Assembly (NCBI RefSeq): GCF_902706035.1
Contig: NZ_CACSJA010000001.1
Coordinates: 1-64,000 of the forward strand
Direction: 5' to 3'
Source: Pantoea sp. 18069
Lineage (GTDB): Bacteria > Pseudomonadota > Gammaproteobacteria > Burkholderiales > Burkholderiaceae_C
DNA length: 64,000 nucleotides
Positions 1 to 7,860 of the stretch are shown here, one piece after another (positions within the stretch are counted from its first letter, which is position 1; the number at the start of each line of letters is the position of its first letter). The position numbers and the translations under genes are program-made. A model generated the notes under the pieces. The model ran no database searches, had not been told where the DNA came from, and saw only the letters and a program-made list of their open reading frames with translations.

Positions 1-991
1 CATGACCTGGGTTCGGCGCATCCAGCGCTGGGCACCCGTGCGTGCCATCAGCTCGGAGCTTGTGCGCTTCGACATGCAAGCGTTGCAAAATCCTGAGATC
101 GATGGCATCGAATACCAGCAAGGCACGTTGTTCGGCTACGAGCTGCGCGAGTATCTGCTGGAAAAATGGGGTCGCCAGTGCGCCTACTGCGACGCCCAGA
201 ATCTGCCCCTGCAGATCGAACACATCCGGGCCAGGGCCCATGGCGGCAGCAACCGCGCGTCCAACTTGACCCTGGCCTGCGCCTGCTGCAACCAGAAAAA
301 AGCGGCACGCAGCGTGGAGGATTTTCTGGTCCAGGACCAGAAGCGGCTGAATGCCCTTCTTGCCCAGGCCAGGAGGCCTCTGCGCGATGCGGCAGCCGTC
401 AACACCACGCGCTGGGCGCTGGCGAACGCCTTGAAGGCCATGGGCATGCCTGTGGAACTGGCTTCGGGCGGCCGGACCAAATTCAACCGCAGCGTGCTGG
501 GCATTCCCAAGACCCACGCGTTGGACGCGGCTTGCGTGGGCCAGGTCCACTCCATTGAAAACTGGGATCGCCCGACCCTGGCCTTGAAGGCGATGGGCCG
601 CGGCAGCTACCAACGCACGCGCCTGGATAAATTCGGTTTCCCCAGGGGTTACCTCATGCGCAGCAAGCGCGTCCACGACTTTGCCACGGGCGACATGGTG
701 CGCGCGGATGTACCCAAAGGTCTCAAGGCCGGCGTCCACACGGGCCGCGTGGCGATTCGGGCAACGGGCAGGTTCAACATCCAATTGCACCAAGCTGGCG
801 TTTCAGCGGTGGTGCAGGGAATCCACTACAGACACTGCCGTATCGTTCAAAGGAACGACGGGTATGGCTATTTTCTTAACCCGGCCAATCACACAAAACG
901 TGATCAGGTAAGGCCAAAAGCATCGGATGCTTCGCATCCGGCCCTCTACCTCCCCGGCATGGATGCCGAGGTTTCACGCGCACTCCGATGA
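1..991 (+). CDS. iscB: IscB-type RNA-guided endonuclease, C-terminal two-thirds (5' end outside window)
   Basis: The frame is open at the left edge, so the start, the PLMP domain, RuvC-I and the bridge helix lie outside. Counting from the codon at base 2, Glu19 sits in the RuvC-II motif ELVRFD. An HNH domain follows at about residues 55-105, with zinc cysteine pairs C60/C63 and C93/C96 and the motif IEHI...SNL...CNQKK (H74, N88, N97). RuvC-III is GIPKTHALDAACVG (H172, D175). The last 140 residues are the basic C-terminal domain that contacts guide RNA and target. HNH inserted between RuvC-II and RuvC-III is the diagnostic IscB/Cas9 order, and the body is collinear with IscB as I remember it. 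IscB proteins use an omega RNA encoded just upstream of the gene, which here would be off the window. No transposase is seen. The ATG at base 2 is internal, not the true start. Confidence 0.87.
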   Translation, partial: MTWVRRIQRWAPVRAISSELVRFDMQALQNPEIDGIEYQQGTLFGYELREYLLEKWGRQCAYCDAQNLPLQIEHIRARAHGGSNRASNLTLACACCNQKKAARSVEDFLVQDQKRLNALLAQARRPLRDAAAVNTTRWALANALKAMGMPVELASGGRTKFNRSVLGIPKTHALDAACVGQVHSIENWDRPTLALKAMGRGSYQRTRLDKFGFPRGYLMRSKRVHDFATGDMVRADVPKGLKAGVHTGRVAIRATGRFNIQLHQAGVSAVVQGIHYRHCRIVQRNDGYGYFLNPANHTKRDQVRPKASDASHPALYLPGMDAEVSRALR

Positions 992-1002
992 AATTCGTCA
1001 CT

Positions 1003-1034
1003 GCCCTGAGAACCGGCATGTCCCAGGTCAGGGC
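1003..1034. terminator. Hairpin between iscB and the ZIP transporter gene
   Basis: A 7-bp stem (GCCCTGA at 1003-1009 with TCAGGGC at 1028-1034) lies between two convergent genes. It has only a short T run on the plus side. It may be a weak bidirectional terminator or the right-end hairpin of an IS200/IS605-like element that carried iscB. Confidence 0.35.
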
Positions 1035-1040
1035 GGCTTT

Positions 1041-1862
1041 CTAGTGTGAATGCGCCATGCCGCTGACCAGGGTCACCAGCACCATGCCGGCCACCAGCCA
1101 GGCGATCTGCGCGAAAGTCTCGCGCGCCGTGAGGCGCTTTTGCAGTTGGGGAATCAGGTCGGCCAGCGCCACATAGACAAAGCTGCTCGACGCGAGCACG
1201 AGGAAGTACGGCAGCCAGTCCTGCAGCTGACCGACGAGGAAATAGCCCGCAATGCCGCCGAGCGCCGTCACCGCGCCCGCGAGCGAGACCTTGATCAGCG
1301 CCACGCGCCGGTTGCCGCTCGCATGGCGCAGCACCACGAGATCGCCGATATGGTGGGGCACTTCGTGCGCGAGCACCGAGGCCGCCGCGATCAGGCCCAG
1401 GCGCATGTCGGCCAGAAACGCCGAGGCAATCAGCACGCCGTCGCCAAAGCAATGCACGCTGTCGCCCGTGAGCACCGCCCAGCCGCCCGTGGACTTGCCC
1501 TGGTCATGGTCATGGTCATGGTCATGGTCATGGCCGTGTGCGTGGCTCGGATCGTTGTCGTGGCCATGGCCATGCTCGTGGCCGTGGTGCCAGAGTTCGG
1601 CCTTGTCGAGCAGGAAGAAGAACACCACGCCGATCAGCAGCGTGAGGAACAGGTCACTGGCGCCGGCTTCGCTCTCGAACGCTTCGGGCAGCAGGTGCAT
1701 GAAGGCCGTGGCGAGCAGCGCGCCCGCGGCCAGGCTCAGCAGGCGCTGGGGCATCATGCCGCCGTTGTTGGAGGAAACGCCCACGCGCATGAGCAATGCC
1801 GCCACCCACACGCTGCCAATGCCTGCGGCCAAAGTGGCCAGAATGATTGCTACCAAAGTCAT
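1041..1862 (-). CDS. ZIP family divalent metal (zinc) transporter
   Basis: A 273-residue inner-membrane protein with about eight hydrophobic segments. The long third loop is extremely histidine rich (residues 92-120, ending in alternating His-Asp), which is the usual ZIP cytoplasmic metal-binding loop. The transport-site motifs are in place: H137xxxD141 in TM4 and HEVPH (H166, E167, H170) in TM5. The family imports Zn2+ or Fe2+ and related ions into the cytoplasm. I chose the ATG at 1862 because the upstream in-frame extension is hydrophilic and lacks family character; no clear Shine-Dalgarno site precedes it. The gene converges with iscB, and no metal-regulator gene is adjacent. Confidence 0.9.
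   Translation of the reverse strand: MTLVAIILATLAAGIGSVWVAALLMRVGVSSNNGGMMPQRLLSLAAGALLATAFMHLLPEAFESEAGASDLFLTLLIGVVFFFLLDKAELWHHGHEHGHGHDNDPSHAHGHDHDHDHDHDQGKSTGGWAVLTGDSVHCFGDGVLIASAFLADMRLGLIAAASVLAHEVPHHIGDLVVLRHASGNRRVALIKVSLAGAVTALGGIAGYFLVGQLQDWLPYFLVLASSSFVYVALADLIPQLQKRLTARETFAQIAWLVAGMVLVTLVSGMAHSH
1501..1530. repeat. Hexanucleotide tandem repeat TGGTCA x5 within the ZIP gene
   Basis: Five perfect copies of TGGTCA on the plus strand encode the His-Asp repeat of the metal-binding loop. A change of copy number would stay in frame and only alter loop length. Confidence 0.95.
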
Positions 1863-1990
1863 AGCTGTTTTTGCTTTTCTTGATGGGCCGGAAAGGCCGA
1901 TCCCGCTGATTTTCGCAGAAGACGCATGCCGCCGTTGGCAGCAATGCAAAACGGCGGTGGACTATGGAGCTTGTTGCCAAGAAACAGCGC

Positions 1991-2060
1991 AGCGTCCCAA
2001 CCCCGTTCATCCTTCGACGCGGCCGGCGAGGCCGGCTCAGGGTGAACGGTCGTTGGGATT
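1991..2060. repeat. Dispersed palindromic intergenic repeat (GTTCATCCTTCGAC...TCAGGGTGAAC type)
   Basis: An imperfect inverted repeat with arms TCCCAAC (1995-2001) and GTTGGGA (2052-2058), enclosing CCGTTCATCCTTCGAC and GCTCAGGGTGAACGG. The same words, including the flanking CAAGAAACAG, recur several times at 59.3-59.96 kb. This is a REP-like family element in the gap between the ZIP gene and the 3' end of polA. Confidence 0.75.
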
Positions 2061-2101
2061 TTGAGCGCGTTGCTCGGAATCCCGCTCGTGCCAAGCAAGC
2101 T

Positions 2102-4942
2102 TCAATGCGCCTTGTCCCAATTCGGCCCCACGCCGACTTCGGCCAGCAGCGGCACCTTCAACTCGGCCACGCCCGCCATCAAGCGCGGAATCTCGCTCTT
2201 GATCCAGTCCACATCGCTCTCGGGCAGCTCGAACACCAGTTCATCGTGCACCTGCATGATGACCTGGATCTGCGGCTTGTGCGCGTCGAGTTCGGCCTGC
2301 ACCGCGACCATCGCCATCTTGATCAGGTCGGCCGCCGTGCCCTGCATGGGCGCGTTGATCGCCTGGCGTTCTGCGGCCTTCTTGCGCGGGCCGTTGCCGC
2401 CGTTGATGTCGGGCAGGTACAGGCGCCGGCCAAGAACGGTTTCGACATAGCCATGGGCGCGCGCGAATTCCACGGTCTCGTCCATGTAGCGCTTGACGCC
2501 GGGATAGCGCTGGAAGTAGCGGTCTATGTAGGCTGCGGCGGCCTTGGTTTCTATGCCCAGGTTCTTGGCCAGGCCAAAGCTGCTCATGCCGTAGATCAGG
2601 CCGAAGTTGATCACCTTGGCATAGCGGCGCTGCTCGCTGCTGACCTGCTCCACGTCAATGGCGAACACTTCGGCGGCCGTCGCGCGGTGCACGTCGAGGC
2701 CTTCGTGGAAGGCCTTGAGCAGCGACGCGTCGCCCGACAGATGGGCCATGATGCGCAGCTCGATCTGCGAATAGTCGGCGCTGGCGATCACGCGGCCCGC
2801 GGGCGCGATGAAGGCTTCGCGCACGCGCCGGCCTTCGGGCGTGCGGATGGGAATGTTCTGCAGGTTGGGGTCGTTGCTCGACAGCCGGCCCGTGACGGCC
2901 ACGGCCTGGGCGTAATGGGTATGCACCCGGCCCGTGGCCGGCAGCGCGAGCTGGGCGAGCTTGTCGGTGTAGGTGCCCTTGAGCTTGGACAGGCTGCGGT
3001 GCTCTAGCAGCTTGGCCGGCAGCGGGTAGTCGGCGGCGAGCTTTTCCAGCACTTCCTCGTCGGTGCTGCGCGCGCCGGTCGCGGTCTTCTTCACCACGGG
3101 CATGCCCAGCTTGTCGAAGAAGATTTCGCCGAGCTGCTTGGGGCTGGCCAGGTTGAACGGCTGGCCCGCGATCTCGTAGGCTTGGGCTTCGAGCTGCACG
3201 ATGCGCTGGCCGAGTTCGTTGCTTTGCCGGGCGAGCGTGGGCGCGTCGATCAGCACGCCGTTGCGCTCTATGCGAAACAGCGCTTCGCTGGTCTGCAGCT
3301 CCAGCGCATAAACGGCGCGCAGCGCGGGCTCGGCCTCGAGCTGCGGCCAGAGCACGCGGTGCACATCCAGCGTCTGGTCCGAGTCTTCGCACGAATAGGC
3401 CGCGGCCTTGTCGACCGGCACCTGGGCGAACGGAATCTGGTGCACGCCCTTGCCGCACAGGTCTTCATAAGATATGCCGCTGCGCTCGGTGTGGCGCAAC
3501 GCCAGGCTGGCCAGGCCGTGCGGGCGGTGGACTTCGAGCACATAGCTTTGCAGCATGGTGTCGTGCGCATAGCCCTGCACCTGGATGCCGTGGTTGGCGA
3601 ACACATGGCGGTCGTACTTGATGTGCTGGCCGAGCTTGGGCCGCTGGGCGTTCTCGAGCCAGGGCTTGAGGCGCGCGAGCACTTCATCGAACGGCAACTG
3701 CTCGGGCGCGTCCAGCCCTGCATGGCGCAGCGGAATATAGGCAGCGGCGCCGGGCTCGACGCTGAAGCTGATGCCGACGATCTCGGCGCGCATCTCGTCC
3801 AGCGAGGTGGTTTCGGTGTCAAGCGCCGTGAGGGGGGCGACCTCGATCTTCGCCAGCCAGGCGTCGAAGCTGGCCCAGGTCAGGATCACGTCGTAGTCGA
3901 CGCTGCGCTGCTGCGCGGCTTCGGCCTCTTGCGTGGCCTCGGTCGATTCCTGCTGCTCCGCGAACATGTCGCCCGTGTCCTGGTCGGCGCGCGGCTTGGC
4001 GGCCTTGGCCTTGGGCTCGGCCTTGCCGTTGGCGCCATTGCCATTGCCATTGCCGTTGCCGTTTTCCAGCGCCATCGCCAGGCCCTTGAAGCCGTACTCG
4101 AGGTAGAAGTCGCGCAGCGCGCCGTTTTCGGGTGCACGCCAGGCCAGGCCGTCGAGCGAGGGCAGGCCCACGACTTCCTCGACCAGATCGCAATCGGTCT
4201 TGATGGTCACGAGCTGGCGGCCCGTGGGCAGCCAGCCGCGGCTGTCGCGCAGGTTCTGCCCGGCGACGCCCTTGATTTCATCGGCGCGCGCGAGCAAGGC
4301 GTCGAGCGAGCCATATTCATTGAGCCACTTGGCCGCGGTCTTGGGGCCGACCTTGGGAACGCCGGGAACGTTGTCCACGGTATCGCCGATCAGCGTCTGG
4401 AAATCGACCATCAGCGCGGGCGGCACGCCGAATTCGGCCGTGACGCCGGCGACGTCGCGCACCTTGCCGTTCATGGTGTCGATGATGGTGATGTGCTCGT
4501 CGACCAGTTGGCTCAGGTCCTTGTCGCCGCTCGAGACCACCACGCGCACGCCCTGGCGCGCCGCGACCTGGGCCAGCGTGCCGATCACGTCGTCGGCCTC
4601 CACGCCCTGTATCGCCAGCACCGGCCAGCCAAGCAGGCGCACCACGGCGTGGATCGGCTCGATCTGCGCGCGCAGGTCGTCGGGCATGGGCGAACGCTGG
4701 GCCTTGTATTCAGGGTACAGCGCATCGCGGAACGTGGGTCCGCTGGCGTCGAACACGCAGACCGCGTAATCGGCGCTTACTTCCTTCTTCAGGGCCTGCA
4801 GCATGTTGATCATGCCGCGGATCGCGCCCGTGGCGGGGCTCGTCGGGTCGCCGGGCCGGGCCCGCAGGTCGGGCATGGCGTGGTAGGCGCGGTACAGATA
4901 GCTGGAGCCATCGACCAGTACCAGTGTCTTGGAATTGCTCAT
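2102..4942 (-). CDS. polA: DNA polymerase I
   Basis: A 946-residue three-domain polymerase for replication gap filling and repair. Residues 1 to about 300 are the 5'-3' exonuclease, starting KTLVLVDGSSYLYRAYHAMP with later motifs VEADDVIGTLA and GDKDLSQLV. A low-complexity Asn-Gly then Lys-Ala linker follows at about 299-355. The 3'-5' exonuclease domain keeps the metal ligands (LDTETTSL near residue 374), so proofreading is expected. The polymerase domain has motif A DYSQIELRIMAHLSG (about 722), the O-helix RYAKVINFGLIYGMS and motif C HDELVFE (about 899). I place the start at 4942 because the conserved N-terminus begins there and a -10-like CACAAT lies 6 bases upstream. It is divergent from the DUF2782-thrB genes. 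Confidence 0.97.
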   Translation of the reverse strand: MSNSKTLVLVDGSSYLYRAYHAMPDLRARPGDPTSPATGAIRGMINMLQALKKEVSADYAVCVFDASGPTFRDALYPEYKAQRSPMPDDLRAQIEPIHAVVRLLGWPVLAIQGVEADDVIGTLAQVAARQGVRVVVSSGDKDLSQLVDEHITIIDTMNGKVRDVAGVTAEFGVPPALMVDFQTLIGDTVDNVPGVPKVGPKTAAKWLNEYGSLDALLARADEIKGVAGQNLRDSRGWLPTGRQLVTIKTDCDLVEEVVGLPSLDGLAWRAPENGALRDFYLEYGFKGLAMALENGNGNGNGNGANGKAEPKAKAAKPRADQDTGDMFAEQQESTEATQEAEAAQQRSVDYDVILTWASFDAWLAKIEVAPLTALDTETTSLDEMRAEIVGISFSVEPGAAAYIPLRHAGLDAPEQLPFDEVLARLKPWLENAQRPKLGQHIKYDRHVFANHGIQVQGYAHDTMLQSYVLEVHRPHGLASLALRHTERSGISYEDLCGKGVHQIPFAQVPVDKAAAYSCEDSDQTLDVHRVLWPQLEAEPALRAVYALELQTSEALFRIERNGVLIDAPTLARQSNELGQRIVQLEAQAYEIAGQPFNLASPKQLGEIFFDKLGMPVVKKTATGARSTDEEVLEKLAADYPLPAKLLEHRSLSKLKGTYTDKLAQLALPATGRVHTHYAQAVAVTGRLSSNDPNLQNIPIRTPEGRRVREAFIAPAGRVIASADYSQIELRIMAHLSGDASLLKAFHEGLDVHRATAAEVFAIDVEQVSSEQRRYAKVINFGLIYGMSSFGLAKNLGIETKAAAAYIDRYFQRYPGVKRYMDETVEFARAHGYVETVLGRRLYLPDINGGNGPRKKAAERQAINAPMQGTAADLIKMAMVAVQAELDAHKPQIQVIMQVHDELVFELPESDVDWIKSEIPRLMAGVAELKVPLLAEVGVGPNWDKAH
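4035..4064. repeat. CCATTG/CCGTTG hexanucleotide repeat in the polA linker
   Basis: Three CCATTG copies followed by CCGTTG and CCGTTT variants on the plus strand encode the alternating Asn-Gly linker between the 5' nuclease and Klenow portions of DNA polymerase I. Copy changes would be in frame. Confidence 0.85.
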
Positions 4943-4948
4943 GCCAGG

Positions 4949-4954
4949 ATTGTG
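4949..4954 (-). promoter_or_regulatory. -10-like element of polA, leaderless geometry
   Basis: CACAAT on the minus strand ends 6 bases before the polA ATG, with no Shine-Dalgarno sequence between. Transcription would start at or next to the A of ATG. Confidence 0.45.
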
Positions 4955-5016
4955 CACGGCCCGGACGCCGCTGCGCAGTGGATTTCCCCACGGGACAGGA
5001 GCGGCTGACACCACCC

Positions 5017-5038
5017 CGCAAATCGATGGATTTGCGGT
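5017..5038. repeat. Inverted repeat in the polA/DUF2782 divergent gap
   Basis: CCGCAAATC and GATTTGCGG form a perfect 9-bp palindrome with a 4-base spacer, extended by CCAC/GTGG-type bases outside. There is no T run, so it could be an operator or a hairpin of unknown role. Confidence 0.6.
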
Positions 5039-5123
5039 GGAGGCCACGGCGAGGCGCGGCCGGCAAGGCGCAGCAACGACGTCCCAAGGGTTGTGTTCGC
5101 CGCTCCAAATGGGTCGCAGGATC

Positions 5124-5129
5124 TACAAT
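5124..5129 (+). promoter_or_regulatory. -10 element TACAAT, leaderless geometry, for the DUF2782 gene
   Basis: TACAAT ends 6 bases before the ATG at 5136 and no ribosome-binding site is present. The same spacing is seen at uvrD, polA, the TM2-like gene and the CobD-like gene. Confidence 0.5.
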
Positions 5130-5135
5130 CCCTGC

Positions 5136-5477
5136 ATGCGCGCCGCCCCACTTCTACTCCTCCTCAGCCTGGCTGCCAGCCCGTTGCTGGCCCAGAATCC
5201 GCCTGGCGATGCCGTTCAGGCAGCCCCAGCCGCGCCCGAACCGCGCGCCACCCAGGGCGACAGGAACAACCAGCGCGTGGAACGCATACGCGTCGAGGAC
5301 GAAGGCAGCCGCGTCGACGAAGTGCGCATTGGCGGCCAGACGCAGAGCATCACCGTGACACCCAAGGTCGGCGACATGCCCGCCTACGAGGTCCAGCCCA
5401 GCGAAGGCGTGCGCAACCGCAGCCGCAGCAGCTCGGACACCACGGGCCCGCGGGTATGGAACATGCTGAAGTTCTGA
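5136..5477 (+). CDS. DUF2782 family exported protein
   Basis: A 113-residue small protein with a clear signal peptide ([20 protein letters not shown], cleavage after about residue 20) and a proline/alanine-rich spacer. The compact conserved C-terminal part ([20 protein letters not shown], then [10 protein letters not shown]) matches my memory of DUF2782. It should be periplasmic, and its function is unknown. It sits in the frequent betaproteobacterial order polA-DUF2782-thrB. The start is fixed by the signal peptide and by the TACAAT box 6 bases upstream. Confidence 0.85.
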   Translation: MRAAPLLLLLSLAASPLLAQNPPGDAVQAAPAAPEPRATQGDRNNQRVERIRVEDEGSRVDEVRIGGQTQSITVTPKVGDMPAYEVQPSEGVRNRSRSSSDTTGPRVWNMLKF

Positions 5478-5544
5478 GCCCCCGGCGCGCTCACCCCTTT
5501 CTTCCCCTTCTTTCCTGCGCCGCCCCCGGGGCGCGCACTTCGCC

Positions 5545-6501
5545 ATGGCCGTTTTTACCGAAGTCTCCGACAAAGAGGCGCGCGACCTGCTGCGCCACCT
5601 GCCGCTGGGCACGTTCCAGAGCCTGCGCGGCATCCAGGGCGGTATTGAAAATACCAACTACTTCCTGACGACCGACCAGGGAGAGTGGGTGCTGACGCTG
5701 TTCGAGCGCCTCACGGCCGAGCAGTTGCCGTTCTATCTGCACCTGATGAAGCACCTCGCCCACGCCGGCATTCCCGTGCCCGACCCGCAGGCGCACAGGC
5801 AAAGCGGCGACATCCTGCTGCGCGTGTGCGGCAAGCCCGCGGCCGTGGTCAACCGCCTGCGCGGCGCCAGCCAGCTCGCGCCCGCGCCCGTGCACTGCGC
5901 GGCCGTCGGCGACATGCTCGCGCGCATGCACCTCGCGGGCCGCGACTTCGACCGCCAGCAGCCCAATCTGCGCGCACTGCCCTGGTGGAACGACACCGCG
6001 CCCGTGGTGCTGCCCCACCTGGACAGCGGCCTGGTCGACCTGCTGCAGTCCGAACTCGCCTACCAGAACCATGTCGCGGCCTCATCGGCTTACGCAGCGT
6101 TGCCGCGCGGCCCTATCCATGCCGACCTGTTCCGCGACAACGTGATGTTCGAAGGCGAGCAACTCACGGGCTTTTTCGACTTCTACTTCGCCGGCGTCGA
6201 CAGCTGGCTGTTCGATCTCGCGGTCTGCCTCAACGACTGGTGCATAGACCACGCCACGGGCGCGCACGATGCGCCGCGCGCCCAGGCCATGCTGGCCGCC
6301 TACCAGCGCCAGCGCCCGCTCGCCGAAGCCGAGCGCCAGTTGCTCAACGCCCAGTTGCGCGCAGGTGCGCTGCGCTTTTGGATTTCGCGCCTGTGGGACT
6401 TCTACCTGCCGCGCGAAGCCGCCATGCTCACGCCCCACGACCCGCGCCATTTCGAGCGCGTGCTGCGCCAGCGCATTGCCCAGCCAGTGCAATTGGCGTG
6501 A
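5545..6501 (+). CDS. thrB: Homoserine kinase (aminoglycoside-phosphotransferase fold type)
   Basis: A 318-residue cytoplasmic kinase phosphorylating L-homoserine to O-phospho-L-homoserine in threonine synthesis. It belongs to the APH/choline-kinase-like ThrB type, not the GHMP type of E. coli. Evidence is the opening [16 protein letters not shown], the [12 protein letters not shown] loop (about residues 32-40), the catalytic [12 protein letters not shown] (about 192) and the metal-binding DFYFAG (about 212). It follows the DUF2782 gene by 67 bases. No clear ribosome-binding site precedes the ATG at 5545, but the family N-terminus begins there. Confidence 0.95.
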   Translation: MAVFTEVSDKEARDLLRHLPLGTFQSLRGIQGGIENTNYFLTTDQGEWVLTLFERLTAEQLPFYLHLMKHLAHAGIPVPDPQAHRQSGDILLRVCGKPAAVVNRLRGASQLAPAPVHCAAVGDMLARMHLAGRDFDRQQPNLRALPWWNDTAPVVLPHLDSGLVDLLQSELAYQNHVAASSAYAALPRGPIHADLFRDNVMFEGEQLTGFFDFYFAGVDSWLFDLAVCLNDWCIDHATGAHDAPRAQAMLAAYQRQRPLAEAERQLLNAQLRAGALRFWISRLWDFYLPREAAMLTPHDPRHFERVLRQRIAQPVQLA

Positions 6502-6956
6502 GATAAGCCGCGGCGCAGGCTTTTGCCGGTCGCATGTCAACGTCGGCCCTGCTGCTGTCGGCGTTTGGCGCGGTCCGCAGGTCCCTGCGGGAAATGCGCG
6601 CGCTGAGCGCCGTGCAGGTCATCGCCTTGATGCTCGCCCTGACGACTCGCCACGCAGTGCATGATCTGCGTGATGACTGTTTTGAATTTCATCTTCCTGA
6701 CCTGCATCTATTTCACTTCCCGTGATGGCTTTTCCGCACCGCCTGCAGCGCCAGGCAATGCAGACTTGGGCGCTGGCTGACGGCTGCTTGCCGCAGCGTG
6801 GGCTGCGGGCCTGGCCCAGGCCGGCGTCGCTGACGCACGCTGCAACCGGCCCTTCTCTTCAGCGGTCAAAAATGCCTGCGGTACAGTAACGCTATCGGCG
6901 CCCGCACGCGCCCGTTGCACGCGCCTACTACTGCTTCCCCAGGATTTGACTGCTTC
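6502..6956. other. 455-base gap without a supported gene
   Basis: A 63-codon plus-strand frame (6534-6725) and a 35-codon frame with a hydrophobic N-terminus (from the ATG at about 6670) exist, but neither has a ribosome-binding site or a recognisable family. The right part (about 6880-6900, containing TACAGT and GCTATC) may hold the promoter of the membrane-protein gene at 6957. Confidence 0.4.
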
Positions 6957-7766
6957 ATGAAACTCCAGCTCGTTCCCGCCCGCACAGGTGTCCAGTGGGT
7001 CAAACTTGGCGTCCAGACTTTCTGGCGCCAACCCATGGCCCTGGCTGCGCTTTTTTTCCTGGCGATGGCCGGCATGTCACTGGTCAGCCTGGTGCCGTTC
7101 ATCGGCCCGGCGCTGGCGCTTGCCTTGCTGCCCTGCACTTCGCTGGCGATGATGGTCGCCTCCGCCGAAGCCACCCAGGGCCGCTTTCCCACGCCCACGC
7201 TGCTGCTCGTGGCCTTTCGCACCGGCCGCCACCGCATGCGCTCCATGGTCACGCTGGGTCTGCTGTACGCCGTGGGCTTCCTCGCGATCATGGGGCTGTC
7301 GGCCCTGGTCGATGGGGGCACTTTCGCCGAGGTCTATCTGGGTGGCGAGCCCATGACGCGCGAAATCGCCGAAGATCCGGCCTTCCAGTCCGCGATGTGG
7401 CTCTCGATGGCGCTGTACATCCCGTTGTCGCTGATGTTCTGGCACGCGCCCGGGCTGATCCACTGGCACGGCATTGCGCCGGTCAAGGCGCTGTTTTTCA
7501 GCCTGGTGGCCTGCATGCGCAACTGGCGCGCCTATCTGGTGTTCGGCCTGGCCTGGATGGCCTTCTTCCTGGGCTGCGGCATGGTGCTGGCGCTCGTCAC
7601 CGCCATTCTGGCCAGCCTGATCGGCAGCATTGCCGGCGGCATCATGGTCGGCGCGGCCATGATCCTGGCGGCAATGTTCTTCACGTCGGTGGTGTTCACG
7701 TTCCGCGACAGCTTTTCCGCGCCCGATGCCAGCGACCCCACCGCTGCCGAGCTTCATGAAGGCTGA
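6957..7766 (+). CDS. BPSS1780 family membrane protein
   Basis: A 269-residue integral membrane protein with about six hydrophobic segments. The start MKLQLVPARTGVQWVKLGVQ is typical of the BPSS1780 family, a betaproteobacterial membrane family of unknown function often found next to thrB. There is no signal peptide, and the first membrane segment starts near residue 27. The start at 6957 fits the family N-terminus; the in-frame upstream extension is unlikely. A strong bidirectional terminator follows. Confidence 0.85.
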   Translation: MKLQLVPARTGVQWVKLGVQTFWRQPMALAALFFLAMAGMSLVSLVPFIGPALALALLPCTSLAMMVASAEATQGRFPTPTLLLVAFRTGRHRMRSMVTLGLLYAVGFLAIMGLSALVDGGTFAEVYLGGEPMTREIAEDPAFQSAMWLSMALYIPLSLMFWHAPGLIHWHGIAPVKALFFSLVACMRNWRAYLVFGLAWMAFFLGCGMVLALVTAILASLIGSIAGGIMVGAAMILAAMFFTSVVFTFRDSFSAPDASDPTAAELHEG

Positions 7767-7787
7767 GCACAGCAACCGCTGATACGC

Positions 7788-7821
7788 CAACAAGAAACGC
7801 CCCGAGGGGCGTTTCTTGTTG
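7788..7821. terminator. Bidirectional intrinsic terminator between the BPSS1780-family gene and phoX
   Basis: A perfect 16-bp stem (7788-7803 with 7806-7821) whose outer part is A-rich on the left and T-rich on the right, so it works for both converging genes. Confidence 0.9.
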
Positions 7822-7860
7822 GGGGCCCTCTCTGCGGGCCCCTGGGAGATGGCAGTCGCC

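Noticed and set aside
1501..1530. Short repeats considered as a CRISPR array
   Set aside because: The units are 6-base tandem copies within a coding region with no spacers. No CRISPR array was found anywhere in the window.
6534..6725. A 63-codon frame after thrB
   Set aside because: No ribosome-binding site, no recognisable family, odd His-rich end; not supported as a gene.
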